Source of the DNA: WHSO01 sp963732875
Lineage (GTDB): Bacteria > Pseudomonadota > Alphaproteobacteria > SMXQ01
Reading direction: 5' to 3'
Length of the DNA stretch: 64,000 nucleotides
Assembly: GCA_963732875.1 (NCBI GenBank)
Contig: CAVTBD010000002.1
Location: forward strand, 124,001-188,000
The position numbers and the translations under genes were made by a program. Position 1 is the first letter of the stretch. Every line of letters starts with the position of its first letter. This document shows positions 34,017-42,076 of this stretch, in pieces. Under the pieces are notes generated by a model. That model saw only the letters and a list, made by a program, of their open reading frames with translations. It was not told the origin of the DNA and searched no databases.

Positions 34017-35009
34017 TTGGATCACATTCACTTCCCCTACCGCTCGTCGAGCCATCTCGCGCTGATGCACGTCATCAGCGAGTCCGGGGCATGGGAACGC
34101 CAGGGACTCGACGTCGAGTTCGACAAGATCATCAGCCGTGGCGACGCCCATGAGCTGGTGCCCACGGGCAAGGTCGAGTTCGTGTCAGGCAACCACGTCT
34201 CGACTTACGCCGCGCGGGCGCGAGGCGACACCTGGGCCTATCTCGGCCAGACCGTCAGCCGCAACAACGTCAAGCTGGTGACCCGCAAGGACACCGGGAT
34301 CGAGAAGATGGAGGACGTGCGCCACCGCAAGTTCGGCTCGCGCGGCCGCCATCCCGGCCTCAACACCTGGCTCTACCTGAAGCAGGCCGGGCTCAACCCC
34401 GACACCGACCAGGTCGAGATCGTCGAGGAGGTGCGCGTCGAACTGCCCGACGGCACCAAGCAGGTCAACCGCAAGAGCCTGATGGACATGCTCAAGGAAG
34501 GCGACGTGGACGCCTGCTTCATGACCCAGCCGCGGCTCGAGTTCGCCGATCGCGACGGTCTCAAGATCATCGACATCCCGGCCCAGCCGATGGTGTTCTT
34601 CATGACCATGTCGACGTCGATGAAGATGGTCAACGAGCATCCCGACATCGTCATGCGCAACCTCAAGGCGGTGCTGGAAGGGATCGCGTTCTTCAAGCAG
34701 AATCGCGACAAGACCGTCCAGATCCTGATGGAGAAGCACACCAAGGAAGGCAAGCTCGACCGCGAGACGGCGGAGATCCTCTACGACGACCTCGCCCCGG
34801 TGCTGGAGCCCCGCCTCTATCCGGGCCTCGACGCCATCTTCAACGTTTACCAGGAGGCCTTGAAGCAGGACGAGAAGAACGGCGATGCCGCGCGCATCCA
34901 CCCGCTCGCGCTGTGGGACTTCCACTTCCTGCGCGAGATCGACGATTCCGGCTTCATCGCCAACCTCTACAAGGACAATCCCCAGATGCTGGAGGGCCAC
35001 GGCGGCTGA
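34017..35009 (+). CDS. 4,5-dihydroxyphthalate decarboxylase-like / NMT1-type fold protein
   Basis: The 330-residue protein has the periplasmic-binding-protein fold of the NMT1/ThiY class but no signal peptide, as in 4,5-dihydroxyphthalate decarboxylase, so a cytosolic enzyme is likely. It starts at TTG 34017 (read MDHIHFPYRSSS) eight nt after GGAGG. Notable stretches are HRKFGSRGRHPGLNTWLYLK and DVDACFMTQPRLEF. A cytosolic binding protein is the alternative. It follows the TctC gene by 48 nt and ends at a strong terminator. A more typical family member lies at 57103-58092. Confidence 0.65.
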   Translation: MDHIHFPYRSSSHLALMHVISESGAWERQGLDVEFDKIISRGDAHELVPTGKVEFVSGNHVSTYAARARGDTWAYLGQTVSRNNVKLVTRKDTGIEKMEDVRHRKFGSRGRHPGLNTWLYLKQAGLNPDTDQVEIVEEVRVELPDGTKQVNRKSLMDMLKEGDVDACFMTQPRLEFADRDGLKIIDIPAQPMVFFMTMSTSMKMVNEHPDIVMRNLKAVLEGIAFFKQNRDKTVQILMEKHTKEGKLDRETAEILYDDLAPVLEPRLYPGLDAIFNVYQEALKQDEKNGDAARIHPLALWDFHFLREIDDSGFIANLYKDNPQMLEGHGG

Positions 35010-35034
35010 GGCCGCCCTGGAGCATAGGGGGAAG

Positions 35035-35063
35035 AAAGGGCGGCCTCAGGGCCGCCCTTTTTT
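35035..35063 (+). terminator. Rho-independent terminator
   Basis: GGGCGGCC-TCA-GGGCCGCCC followed by six T residues forms a canonical intrinsic terminator 26 nt after the stop of the dihydroxyphthalate-decarboxylase-like gene. It closes the tctAB-tctC-decarboxylase run. The convergent cupin genes end at 35094. Confidence 0.88.
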
Positions 35064-35093
35064 ATGCGTTGAAAGGGGGCGAGGGGCCGCCGG

Positions 35094-36230
35094 CTACATG
35101 CGCGCGAGCAGGGCGGCCTCGTCCATGAACTCGCCCATGCGGCACTCGACGCCGTTCTTCCTGAGTTCGTCGAGGAACATGCGGTGGATGCGCGGGTCCT
35201 GGTCCTCGTATTCGATCTGGAAGCCGCCGTCCTCCTTCACCGAGACGTCGACGCCGAGCTTGAGCGCGCGCTTCTCGGCGCTGAACGGATAGCGGGTCGA
35301 GCCCATGGCGGTGGCGAAGTAGCGCGCCGGCACGGGGGCGGTGTTGAAGTGCTGGTGGAAGATCATGTCGGGCGGCGCGAACACTGAGCCGTGGGCCCAG
35401 TCGTAGCGGCGCATCTCGTCTTCGCCCTCGTACCAGAACAGCGAGTAGCCGTGGCCCGAGACGATGTGCACATGGAAGTCGGGCGGATGGCGGTGCGCCT
35501 TCTTGTAGGTGCCGACGCCCATCTCCGAGGTGTGGGTGTGGACCACCCCGTCGGCGAGGCAGAACTGGATATTGGACGAGCCCGCGCCGCGCGAGTTCCA
35601 CTTGCGCAACTCGAACGCGGTGACGTCGGGGACGAAGTTGGTCTCCCACATCTGGCGGCCCTTCTGGGCGGGCACGAACTCGCCTTCGCCCGCGAACCAG
35701 CCGGGATCGCCCGTGCCCTCACGCTCGGGGAAGCGGCGCGCATTGCCGAAGATGAACTGCTCGCGGTGGAACAGGTTCATGGTCACCGGCATCGTGTTGG
35801 TGGAGGCGAGCCGCGCGGGCTCGCTGCCCGAGCCGTTGAACAACTGGTAGCGGGCGTTGAGCGGGATCGCGAACAGCGAGTTCGGCCCCCATTCGAAGCT
35901 GTGCTTCTGGCCGTCGTGGGTTTCGATCAGGGCGCTGCCGTGGCCCTCGATGACCAGGATCACCTCCTCGAACAGGTGCTGGATCGGCGCGCTCTTGGCG
36001 CCCGCCGGCAATTCGTAGAGGAAGATCGAGATGAAGTCGCCGCGGCCCTTGAGGTGCACGGCGGCGCCGTTCATGCCGAAGCGCGGCCACTTGTCCACCT
36101 TGAGCGTGTGCAGGTCGACGCAGAAGTCGTCGTGCACGGGGATGCCTTCCCCCTTGAGCCAGTTCTTGTAGGGGTCGAGCAGGTAACGCATCTCGGCGTT
36201 GGTCTTCTTGCCCTCGACGTAATCGATCAT
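35094..36230 (-). CDS. Double-cupin protein, paralogue 4 of 9
   Basis: The 378-residue protein starts MIDYVEGKKTNAEMRYLLDP; the start fits an AGGAGC site upstream and excludes a 42-codon extension reading through the neighbour's end. The N-terminal barrel has HLFEEVILVIEG; the C-terminal barrel has KKAHRHPPDFHV near residue 245 and FHQHFN near 290. All presumed metal ligands are present. It is the last of three double-cupin genes in tandem (37430, 36256, 35094), 25 nt after its neighbour. No signal peptide is seen and the reaction is unknown. Confidence 0.85.
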   Translation of the reverse strand: MIDYVEGKKTNAEMRYLLDPYKNWLKGEGIPVHDDFCVDLHTLKVDKWPRFGMNGAAVHLKGRGDFISIFLYELPAGAKSAPIQHLFEEVILVIEGHGSALIETHDGQKHSFEWGPNSLFAIPLNARYQLFNGSGSEPARLASTNTMPVTMNLFHREQFIFGNARRFPEREGTGDPGWFAGEGEFVPAQKGRQMWETNFVPDVTAFELRKWNSRGAGSSNIQFCLADGVVHTHTSEMGVGTYKKAHRHPPDFHVHIVSGHGYSLFWYEGEDEMRRYDWAHGSVFAPPDMIFHQHFNTAPVPARYFATAMGSTRYPFSAEKRALKLGVDVSVKEDGGFQIEYEDQDPRIHRMFLDELRKNGVECRMGEFMDEAALLARM

Positions 36231-36255
36231 GTGCGGCTCCTTACTCGGCGGGCCC

Positions 36256-37404
36256 TTACTCGGCCGGAATTGTCTTGAGGATCGCATCCTCGTCGAAATA
36301 CTTGCCCATACGCGACTGGACGCCGGTGCGCGCGATCTCGCGCAGCCACAGCGCATGGATGCGCGGGTCCTGGTCGGCGTATTCGATCTGGCGCCCGCCC
36401 TCCTTGATGGAGACGTCGGATCGGTTGTTCTCCGAGCCCGCGCGCCGCACCTGGATCACAGGGTAGCGCTTCGAGCCGAGCCCGACGGCGAGGTAGCGCG
36501 CCGGGTCCTGCGAGGTGTCGAAGTGCTGGTGGAACATCTGGTCCGGCGGCGCGTACAGCATGCCGTGGCGCCAGTCGACCCGGACGAAGTCCTTGTCGCC
36601 CTGGTACCACAGGAGCGAATAGCCCTCGCCGTGGACGATGAAGATGTGCAGCCCCGGCCCGTGACGGTGACCCTTTTTGTAGGTGCCGACCGGCATCTCG
36701 GAGGCGTGCGCGCCCATCACCCCGTCGGCGAGGATGAACTGCATGTTGCCCGAGCCCGCGCCGCGCGCCTCCCACGGCTTGAGCTCGAACGCCGACAGGT
36801 CGGGCACGAAGTTGGTGTCCCACAGCACGCGGCCGGGACGGATCGCGGTCATCTCGCCCTCGCCCGAGAACCAAGCGTCGTCGGCCGCCTCGCGCTCGCT
36901 GAACCATTCCTCGTTGCCGAACACGAAATCGGTGTTGTGGTAGAGGTTCAGCACCATGCCGGCGTTGTTGGTCGACGCGAGCCGGGCGGGTTCGCTGCCC
37001 GAGCCGTTGAACAGGCGGTAGGGCGCGTTGAGCGGCAGCGCGAACAGGCTCTTGGGTCCCCATTCGAAGCTGTGGCTGCGCCCGTCGGCGGTCTCGACCT
37101 GGGTCGAGCCGTGGCCCGACAGCACGTAGTAGACATCCTCGTACAGGTGGCGCTGCACCGCGGTCGAGCCGCCGGGCTTGAGATCGAACAGGAAGGTCGA
37201 GCAGTAGCTGCCCCGCCCCTTGAGGTTGATGATCGCGCCGTCGCAGCCGAACCGTGCCCACGGCCTGGTTTCCGCCGCCAGCAGGTCGACGCCGAAATCC
37301 TCGATCACCGGCACGCCTTCGCCGTCGGCCCATTCCAGGTAGGGGTCCACCAGGACGCGGTCGCGCCGGTACTTCTCCAGGTCTTCGGGGGTGAGCTTCG
37401 ACAT
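36256..37404 (-). CDS. Double-cupin protein, paralogue 5 of 9
   Basis: At 382 residues this copy begins MSKLTPEDLEKYRRDRVLVD after GGGAGACC. It has HLYEDVYYVLSG in the first barrel; the second barrel has KKGHRHGPGLHI near residue 245 and FHQHFD near 291, so the four-His pattern is kept. A short insertion (RRAGSENNRSD) before the final conserved block distinguishes it from the other copies. It is the middle gene of the tandem trio; spacing to both neighbours is about 25 nt, consistent with one transcript. Confidence 0.85.
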   Translation of the reverse strand: MSKLTPEDLEKYRRDRVLVDPYLEWADGEGVPVIEDFGVDLLAAETRPWARFGCDGAIINLKGRGSYCSTFLFDLKPGGSTAVQRHLYEDVYYVLSGHGSTQVETADGRSHSFEWGPKSLFALPLNAPYRLFNGSGSEPARLASTNNAGMVLNLYHNTDFVFGNEEWFSEREAADDAWFSGEGEMTAIRPGRVLWDTNFVPDLSAFELKPWEARGAGSGNMQFILADGVMGAHASEMPVGTYKKGHRHGPGLHIFIVHGEGYSLLWYQGDKDFVRVDWRHGMLYAPPDQMFHQHFDTSQDPARYLAVGLGSKRYPVIQVRRAGSENNRSDVSIKEGGRQIEYADQDPRIHALWLREIARTGVQSRMGKYFDEDAILKTIPAE

Positions 37405-37429
37405 GTGGTCTCCCTGGGTCGCGGACCGC

Positions 37430-38545
37430 TCAGTCGGCGGCGGCCGTGATCTCGTCTTCGTTGAAATACTTGCCCATGCGCGACCGGACGCCGTGCCTGG
37501 CGAGCTCCCTGAGGAACATCGGGTGGATGCGTGGGTCCTGGTCCTGATACTCGATCTGCCAGCCGCCTTCCTTGGCGTTCTTGAGGGCGTCCGACTTGCG
37601 CGCGCGCTTCTGGGCGGTGATGGGGTAACGGTGCGAGCCGAGCGAGATCGCGAGATAGCGCGCCGGTTCGGTCGCGGTGTTGAAATGCTGGTGGTACATC
37701 TGGTCGGGCGGCGTGAACACCCAGCCGTGGCGCCATTCATGGCGGATGAAGTCCTGGTCGCCCTCGTTCCACAACAGGCTGAAGCCCTCGCCGGTGACGG
37801 CGAACACGTGGGCGCCCGGCCCGTGCTTGTGGCCCTTCTTGTAGGTGCCGACCGCCATTTCGGAAGAATGGGCGTGCATGGCGCTGTCGGCGAGGATCAG
37901 CTTGAGGTTCTTGGAGCCGGCGCCGCGCGCCTCCCATTCCTTGAGGGCGAAGGCGGCGAGGTCGGGGATGAAGTTGGTCTCCCACATGTGCGAGCCGGGC
38001 TTGACCTCGATCATCTCGCCGTCGCCGCCGTACCACGTCTCGGGGCCGATGCGGTCGGCGAAGTCGTAGGGGCAGCCGAAGATGAAGCCTTCGTTGTGGA
38101 ACACGTTCATCATCAGCGGCAGGTTGTTGCCGGACGCCAGCCGCGCCGGCTCGCGCCCGGAGCCGTTGTAGAGCCGGTATTCGCAGTTGAGCGGCGGCGC
38201 GAACACCGAGCGCGGGCCCCATTCGAAGCTGTGCTCGCGCCCGTCGGGGAGTTTCAGCATGGTCGAGCCGTGGCCCGAGAGCACGTAGAACACCTCGTCG
38301 TAGAGGTGGTGCATGGGCGCGCTGGTGGCGCCCGGCGGCAGTTCCAGGCACTGGACCGCGACGAAGTCGCCGCGCCCGACCAGGTGGGCAAAGGCGCCGC
38401 GGACGCCGAAGCGGTCCCACGGCGCCGTCTCCATGGCGAGGAGATCGATGGCGAAGTCCTCCACCACCGGCACGCCTTCGCCTCTCGCGAAGTCGAGATA
38501 GGGGTCGAGCAGGAACTTTTTGCCGCGGTCGCCTTCCAGGCTCAT
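37430..38545 (-). CDS. Double-cupin protein, paralogue 6 of 9
   Basis: The 371-residue copy starts MSLEGDRGKKFLLDPYLDFA. The first barrel has HLYDEVFYVLSG; the second has KKGHKHGPGAHV near residue 238, with Lys in place of Arg between the two His, and YHQHFN near 284. Ligand residues are intact. It directly follows the heme-oxygenase-like gene 38563-39303 with a 17-nt gap, so the trio of double cupins appears to be co-transcribed with the bicupin/heme-oxygenase-like cassette. The catalysed step is unknown. Confidence 0.85.
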   Translation of the reverse strand: MSLEGDRGKKFLLDPYLDFARGEGVPVVEDFAIDLLAMETAPWDRFGVRGAFAHLVGRGDFVAVQCLELPPGATSAPMHHLYDEVFYVLSGHGSTMLKLPDGREHSFEWGPRSVFAPPLNCEYRLYNGSGREPARLASGNNLPLMMNVFHNEGFIFGCPYDFADRIGPETWYGGDGEMIEVKPGSHMWETNFIPDLAAFALKEWEARGAGSKNLKLILADSAMHAHSSEMAVGTYKKGHKHGPGAHVFAVTGEGFSLLWNEGDQDFIRHEWRHGWVFTPPDQMYHQHFNTATEPARYLAISLGSHRYPITAQKRARKSDALKNAKEGGWQIEYQDQDPRIHPMFLRELARHGVRSRMGKYFNEDEITAAAD

Positions 38546-38562
38546 CGGACGATCCCGGCGGC

Positions 38563-39303
38563 CTAGTTCTTCGGTCCCGGAATCTGCTCCATCAGGCCGC
38601 ACAGCACGCCCTTCCAGGCGCGGTCGAGCGCCCAGCTCTCGGTGAGGCCCTCCAGCACGAGGTCGAGCTTGCCCGGCGTATCGCAATGGCGCTCCACCAC
38701 TTTGTGCAGGAGGCTCGCGTGTTCGACGTCCACCTCGGCGTGCTCGGCGGCGTTGACCTGCTTCTTGAACGGGATGCCGAGCTCCTTCTCCTGCTTCTTG
38801 CCCCAGCGATACGACATGCCGCCTTCCTTGACCCATTGGGACGAGTTGGACACCTCGAGCGCGACGCAGGAGGCGAACGACTTGAGCCACGGGCTGTCCT
38901 TGGCGAGATGGATCCAGGCGTAGATACAGGTCAGCGTCTCGTCGGCCGGCTTCTCGTTCTCGAAGTCGGCGCGGGTGAGATGGATGGTCGCGGCCTGGCG
39001 CACCTGCAGCGAGTAGTGGTCTTCGACGCCGCGGTTCTCGTTGCCCTGGAGCTCGTCGAGCTCGTGGTCCCAGATCATCGCCTTGACGTCCATCGGCGCG
39101 AGGCCCTGGGCGAAGCCCCAGCAGTCGCGCCGGTTGAGGTTCCAGAACCCCTTCTGCAGCACGTAGCACTGGGCGCGCTTCTCGTTGATGGGCAGGGACA
39201 GGATGCGCTGGTACTGGCGCGATTCGAACTGGGCGTTCGCGAGCCCGCGGACCTCGTTGTAGAAGTCCTGCTTGAGCCGGTTCATGTCGAGTGCGGTGGC
39301 CAT
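38563..39303 (-). CDS. Heme-oxygenase-like fold (TenA/PqqC superfamily) putative iron oxidase
   Basis: The 246-residue all-helical protein resembles the TenA/PqqC and iron-containing heme-oxygenase-like oxidase group. It shows FWNLNRRDCWGFAQGLAP, then DHELDELQGNENRGVEDHY with acidic and His residues that could bind metal, and a conserved aromatic-rich region YAWIHLAKDSPWLKSFASC. A near-identical layout is found in the frameshifted copy at 10160-11006, which has an added Lys-rich N terminus. In both places the gene immediately follows a gentisate-dioxygenase-like bicupin (27 nt here). A partner role in oxidising or activating the same aromatic compound is inferred. The substrate is unknown. 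Confidence 0.78.
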   Translation of the reverse strand: MATALDMNRLKQDFYNEVRGLANAQFESRQYQRILSLPINEKRAQCYVLQKGFWNLNRRDCWGFAQGLAPMDVKAMIWDHELDELQGNENRGVEDHYSLQVRQAATIHLTRADFENEKPADETLTCIYAWIHLAKDSPWLKSFASCVALEVSNSSQWVKEGGMSYRWGKKQEKELGIPFKKQVNAAEHAEVDVEHASLLHKVVERHCDTPGKLDLVLEGLTESWALDRAWKGVLCGLMEQIPGPKN

Positions 39304-39330
39304 GGGTTCCTCCTTGTGGATCTCTCTATC

Positions 39331-40398
39331 TCAGGCCGCTGCCGGCGCCGGGTCGATGCGGTGGAGGCCGAGGGCCTCCAGCGCCGGTGCGTCGGTCACG
39401 GAAAACAGGAGCGCGTCCTCGTCATGGGACGCATTGAAATGGGCGTGGGATTCCCAGGCGGGCACCACGAACACGTCGCGCGCGCCCCAGTCCAGGGTGC
39501 GGCCGCCGACCTGGCTGCGCCCGGCGCCCCGGATCACGAGATAGACCGTGCTCGACGAGTGGCGGTGGGGCGCGCCCGCGAAGCCGGGCGGCAGCGACGT
39601 GGCGGCGGCGCCGATGGTGCGCAGCACCGCGCCGCCGGTCTCGGCATGGAGATAGGGCAGGGTGCGCCCGTCGTGGGCGGAGACCGCGCCCTCGGGCACG
39701 GCGGCGAGGCGTTCGCTCATGTCGGCCCACGGATAGTGGAGCGCGCCCGCAGGCAGGTTGCGCGCCGGCTGGCGGTCTTCGCCAAAGTTCTCGAACACGG
39801 TCTGATTGAGCGCGGAGACGAGCGGCCCGTCGAGCACGTCGAACCACAGCGCGCGACCCTTGGCGCCGTTGTGGTGGTCGTGCCAGTGCCAGTTGGGCGT
39901 CAGCACGAGGTCGTTGTCGGCCATCGGGCAGGGCGCGCCGTCGACCACCGTGTGCAGGTCCGGGTGGCCCTCGATCACGAAGCGCAGTGCCGAGATGGTG
40001 TGGCGGTGGGCCCAGGCGAGCTCGCCCGGCTTGATCAGCTGGATGCCGGTATTCATGGTGTGGGTGGTCGAGCGCGGCAGGCCGGGGGCGTTGAAGATCA
40101 GCGAGCGGCGCGCGGTGAAGCTCTCGGGGATGGCGTCGCAGGCATCCGCCAGGAACGCTTCGGTCTCAGCCCATTTCCACACGTGGGGCTCGCCGCGCGG
40201 CGCGGTCTGCCACACCTCGCCCTGCCAGGCGCCGCCTTGGCCCTTGTCGCGGGCCTCGTCGGAGGCCCACTGGCCGCGCATGTGCGCCGCCGCGAGGCGG
40301 GCATTGAAGGCGTCCAGCGTGTCTCCCTTGGCGAACGACATGATCGAAAACCGCGCCTGAAGCGCCCCGTCCTTCCTGTTTGCGGTGGCCCGCGCCAT
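39331..40398 (-). CDS. Gentisate 1,2-dioxygenase-like bicupin
   Basis: This 355-residue protein starts at the ATG giving MARATANRKDG, preceded by GAGGGA; the inner ATG (MSFAKGDTL) lacks a ribosome site. The first barrel has AHRHTISALRFVIEG and WHDHHN; the second has PHRHSSSTVYLVIRG and SHAHFN, so both barrels keep His ligands, as in the protein at 8075-9118 but unlike its closer-placed relative at 11056-12114. It leads the cassette bicupin, heme-oxygenase-like protein, three double cupins. CGAAATTCG, an odd palindrome, lies about 40 nt upstream. Confidence 0.82.
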   Translation of the reverse strand: MARATANRKDGALQARFSIMSFAKGDTLDAFNARLAAAHMRGQWASDEARDKGQGGAWQGEVWQTAPRGEPHVWKWAETEAFLADACDAIPESFTARRSLIFNAPGLPRSTTHTMNTGIQLIKPGELAWAHRHTISALRFVIEGHPDLHTVVDGAPCPMADNDLVLTPNWHWHDHHNGAKGRALWFDVLDGPLVSALNQTVFENFGEDRQPARNLPAGALHYPWADMSERLAAVPEGAVSAHDGRTLPYLHAETGGAVLRTIGAAATSLPPGFAGAPHRHSSSTVYLVIRGAGRSQVGGRTLDWGARDVFVVPAWESHAHFNASHDEDALLFSVTDAPALEALGLHRIDPAPAAA

Positions 40399-40431
40399 CG
40401 CGGCTTCCCTCGGGAGGCCGGGCGCAGGCGA

Positions 40432-40447
40432 TTGCGAAATTCGAAAA
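40432..40447. promoter_or_regulatory. Odd palindrome similar to 12216-12232, operator candidate
   Basis: TTGCGAAATTCGAAAA contains the perfect palindrome CGAA-A-TTCG (40436-40444). The same architecture, TTGAA-A-TTCAA, occurs upstream of the paralogous bicupin/heme-oxygenase-like cassette. It sits in the 253-nt divergent region between the bicupin (start 40398) and the NicX-like gene (start 40652). Confidence 0.35.
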
Positions 40448-40651
40448 GCATCTCGCTTTTCCGGCATTATTTGACGAAAAGGACGGTCCCGCAAGGGGAT
40501 GTACCCGTTCAAGCGGCCGGAAAAAGAGGATTGCCGGAGCATGTGCAATCGGGCGGCCGGCAGCGCGGCACGGTCCGGCACGCCCGGTCTCTGGCCCGTC
40601 CGCGTCCGGCCGTGCTAGCCTTAGAGAAAACCGAAACGAAGGGGAGCGCCC

Positions 40652-41839
40652 ATGAGCCACAATCCGCCGACCATCCAGGACATCCTCGCTTCCGCCACGG
40701 CCAACGCCATGCCGCCGACGGAGCTCACCGAATCCGCCAGGATTCGCAACCGGTTCCAGGCGATCGCCAACATGCAGCGCGTGTTCGCGGTCAAGCCGGG
40801 CGAGCGCGTCGCGTTCCTGACCGATCCGCTCCTGGACCGCCGCGTGGTGGACGCCATCGCCGGCATCGCCCGGGCCAACGGCGCCACCTGCCGCGAGTTC
40901 ATGTGGCATTCGACCCGCAACACCGAGATTCCGGCCGAGGCGCGGCCGCTGCTGGAAGACAGCGACTTCGTCGTGTCGTCGTGGTTCGCCTCCACCGGCT
41001 GCCCGTTCGCCAACAAGCTGCGCAAGGAGAAGGGCCAGCGCTGGATCAAGATCACCTTCTTCCGCAACCTCGACCTGCTGGACACGCCCCAGGCGCGCTT
41101 CCCGGTAGACATCGTGGGCGAGATCATCCGCGCGACCGCGCGCATGTACCCGCGCGGGCAGGCCTTCGACATGCGCTTCACCTGTCCGCGTGGCTCCGAC
41201 CTGACCATCAAGTTCACGCCGCAGATGACCGAGAACCTGCTCGGCATTACGCGCTGGAAGGGTATCAACACCGGCGACGTGCCGGGCTGCTACGTCCACT
41301 ACCTGCCGACCCACGGGCCCAACATCTACGCCAACACCGCCCACAAGCGCGAGCCCGGGGCGTTCGCAGAGATGGACGGCATCATCTACCCGCAGTGGGC
41401 GGTGGGCTTCCCGCGCCCATTCGAGGACAAGATCGGCATCGAGTTCAAGGACGACTTCATCGTCGCGATCCACGGCAAGAGCCGCGACGCCGACCACCTG
41501 CGCGAATACCTGATCGGCGGGCGGCTGCACGAACTCGGCTGCGGCTTCAACCCGAAGGCGCCGCGCTACCAGGTCTATCCCGCCGGCGCCAACTCGCCGG
41601 GCGCGCTTCATTTCGGCTGCAACGCCAAGAAGGAGAGCGCCTACCTCAAGCGCACCATCCCCAACTGGGAGGAGCCGCACATCCACATGGACTTCGTCAG
41701 CTTCGACATGACCGTGAAGGCGGGCAACACGACGCTGATCGATGACGGGTTCCTGAGCGCGCTGCGCGACGAGCAGGTGGTTGCGGCCGCCACGCGCTAC
41801 GGCGATCCGGTGGAACTGCTGGAGTCGTTCGCGGACTAA
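40652..41839 (+). CDS. M29 aminopeptidase-like / NicX-type dioxygenase family protein
   Basis: The 395-residue cytosolic protein belongs to the clan that includes M29 aminopeptidases and 2,5-dihydroxypyridine 5,6-dioxygenase (NicX), in which an M29-like fold binds Fe(II) through two His and one Asp. Candidate ligands are the His in GGRLHELGCGFNP near residue 293 and HMD in PHIHMDFVSFDMTV near residue 350. The C-terminal part (GALHFGCN, IHMDF) is the most conserved-looking. It stands alone with its own promoter region and is divergent from the bicupin cassette. A ring-cleaving role fits the context, but a peptidase cannot be excluded. Confidence 0.6.
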   Translation: MSHNPPTIQDILASATANAMPPTELTESARIRNRFQAIANMQRVFAVKPGERVAFLTDPLLDRRVVDAIAGIARANGATCREFMWHSTRNTEIPAEARPLLEDSDFVVSSWFASTGCPFANKLRKEKGQRWIKITFFRNLDLLDTPQARFPVDIVGEIIRATARMYPRGQAFDMRFTCPRGSDLTIKFTPQMTENLLGITRWKGINTGDVPGCYVHYLPTHGPNIYANTAHKREPGAFAEMDGIIYPQWAVGFPRPFEDKIGIEFKDDFIVAIHGKSRDADHLREYLIGGRLHELGCGFNPKAPRYQVYPAGANSPGALHFGCNAKKESAYLKRTIPNWEEPHIHMDFVSFDMTVKAGNTTLIDDGFLSALRDEQVVAAATRYGDPVELLESFAD

Positions 41840-41865
41840 CGCGAGGTTTTCTTGGGGCATGACTG

Positions 41866-41981
41866 CCCCCTCACCCAGCTTCGGTAAGCTCGCGTACCGC
41901 TCGCCAACCCTTCACAACCCTCTCCCCCGTCACGCGAATGCGTGCTGCGCACGACGGGGGGAGAGGGAAGGGTGAGGGGGG
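41866..41981. repeat. Long imperfect inverted repeat
   Basis: CCCCCTCACCC (41866-41876) and GGGTGAGGGGG (41970-41980) flank an inner pair CCCTCTCCCCCGT (41918-41930) and ACGGGGGGAGAGGG (from 41953). This nested G/C palindrome between convergent genes resembles the dispersed intergenic elements of many high-G+C proteobacteria. No open reading frame of merit lies within it. Confidence 0.6.
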
Positions 41982-42029
41982 ACGACCTCGATTGATGCGA
42001 GCACGACAGAACACAACGGTATCGACGAA

Positions 42030-42057
42030 AACGGGCGGGACCATGATCCCGCCCGTT
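42030..42057 (-). terminator. Intrinsic terminator between convergent genes
   Basis: AACGGGCGGGA-CCATGA-TCCCGCCCGTT forms an 11-bp stem. Read on the minus strand it is followed by TTTTCG, giving a plausible terminator for the TctC gene that ends at 42077; it could also stop transcripts from the NicX-like gene on the plus strand. Confidence 0.78.
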
Positions 42058-42076
42058 CCGATTCAGGACGCGACGG

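Noticed and set aside
34017..35009. Ordinary ABC transporter periplasmic binding protein
   Set aside because: There is no signal peptide, no adjacent ABC permease or ATPase, and the layout resembles the dihydroxyphthalate decarboxylase group; kept at moderate confidence.
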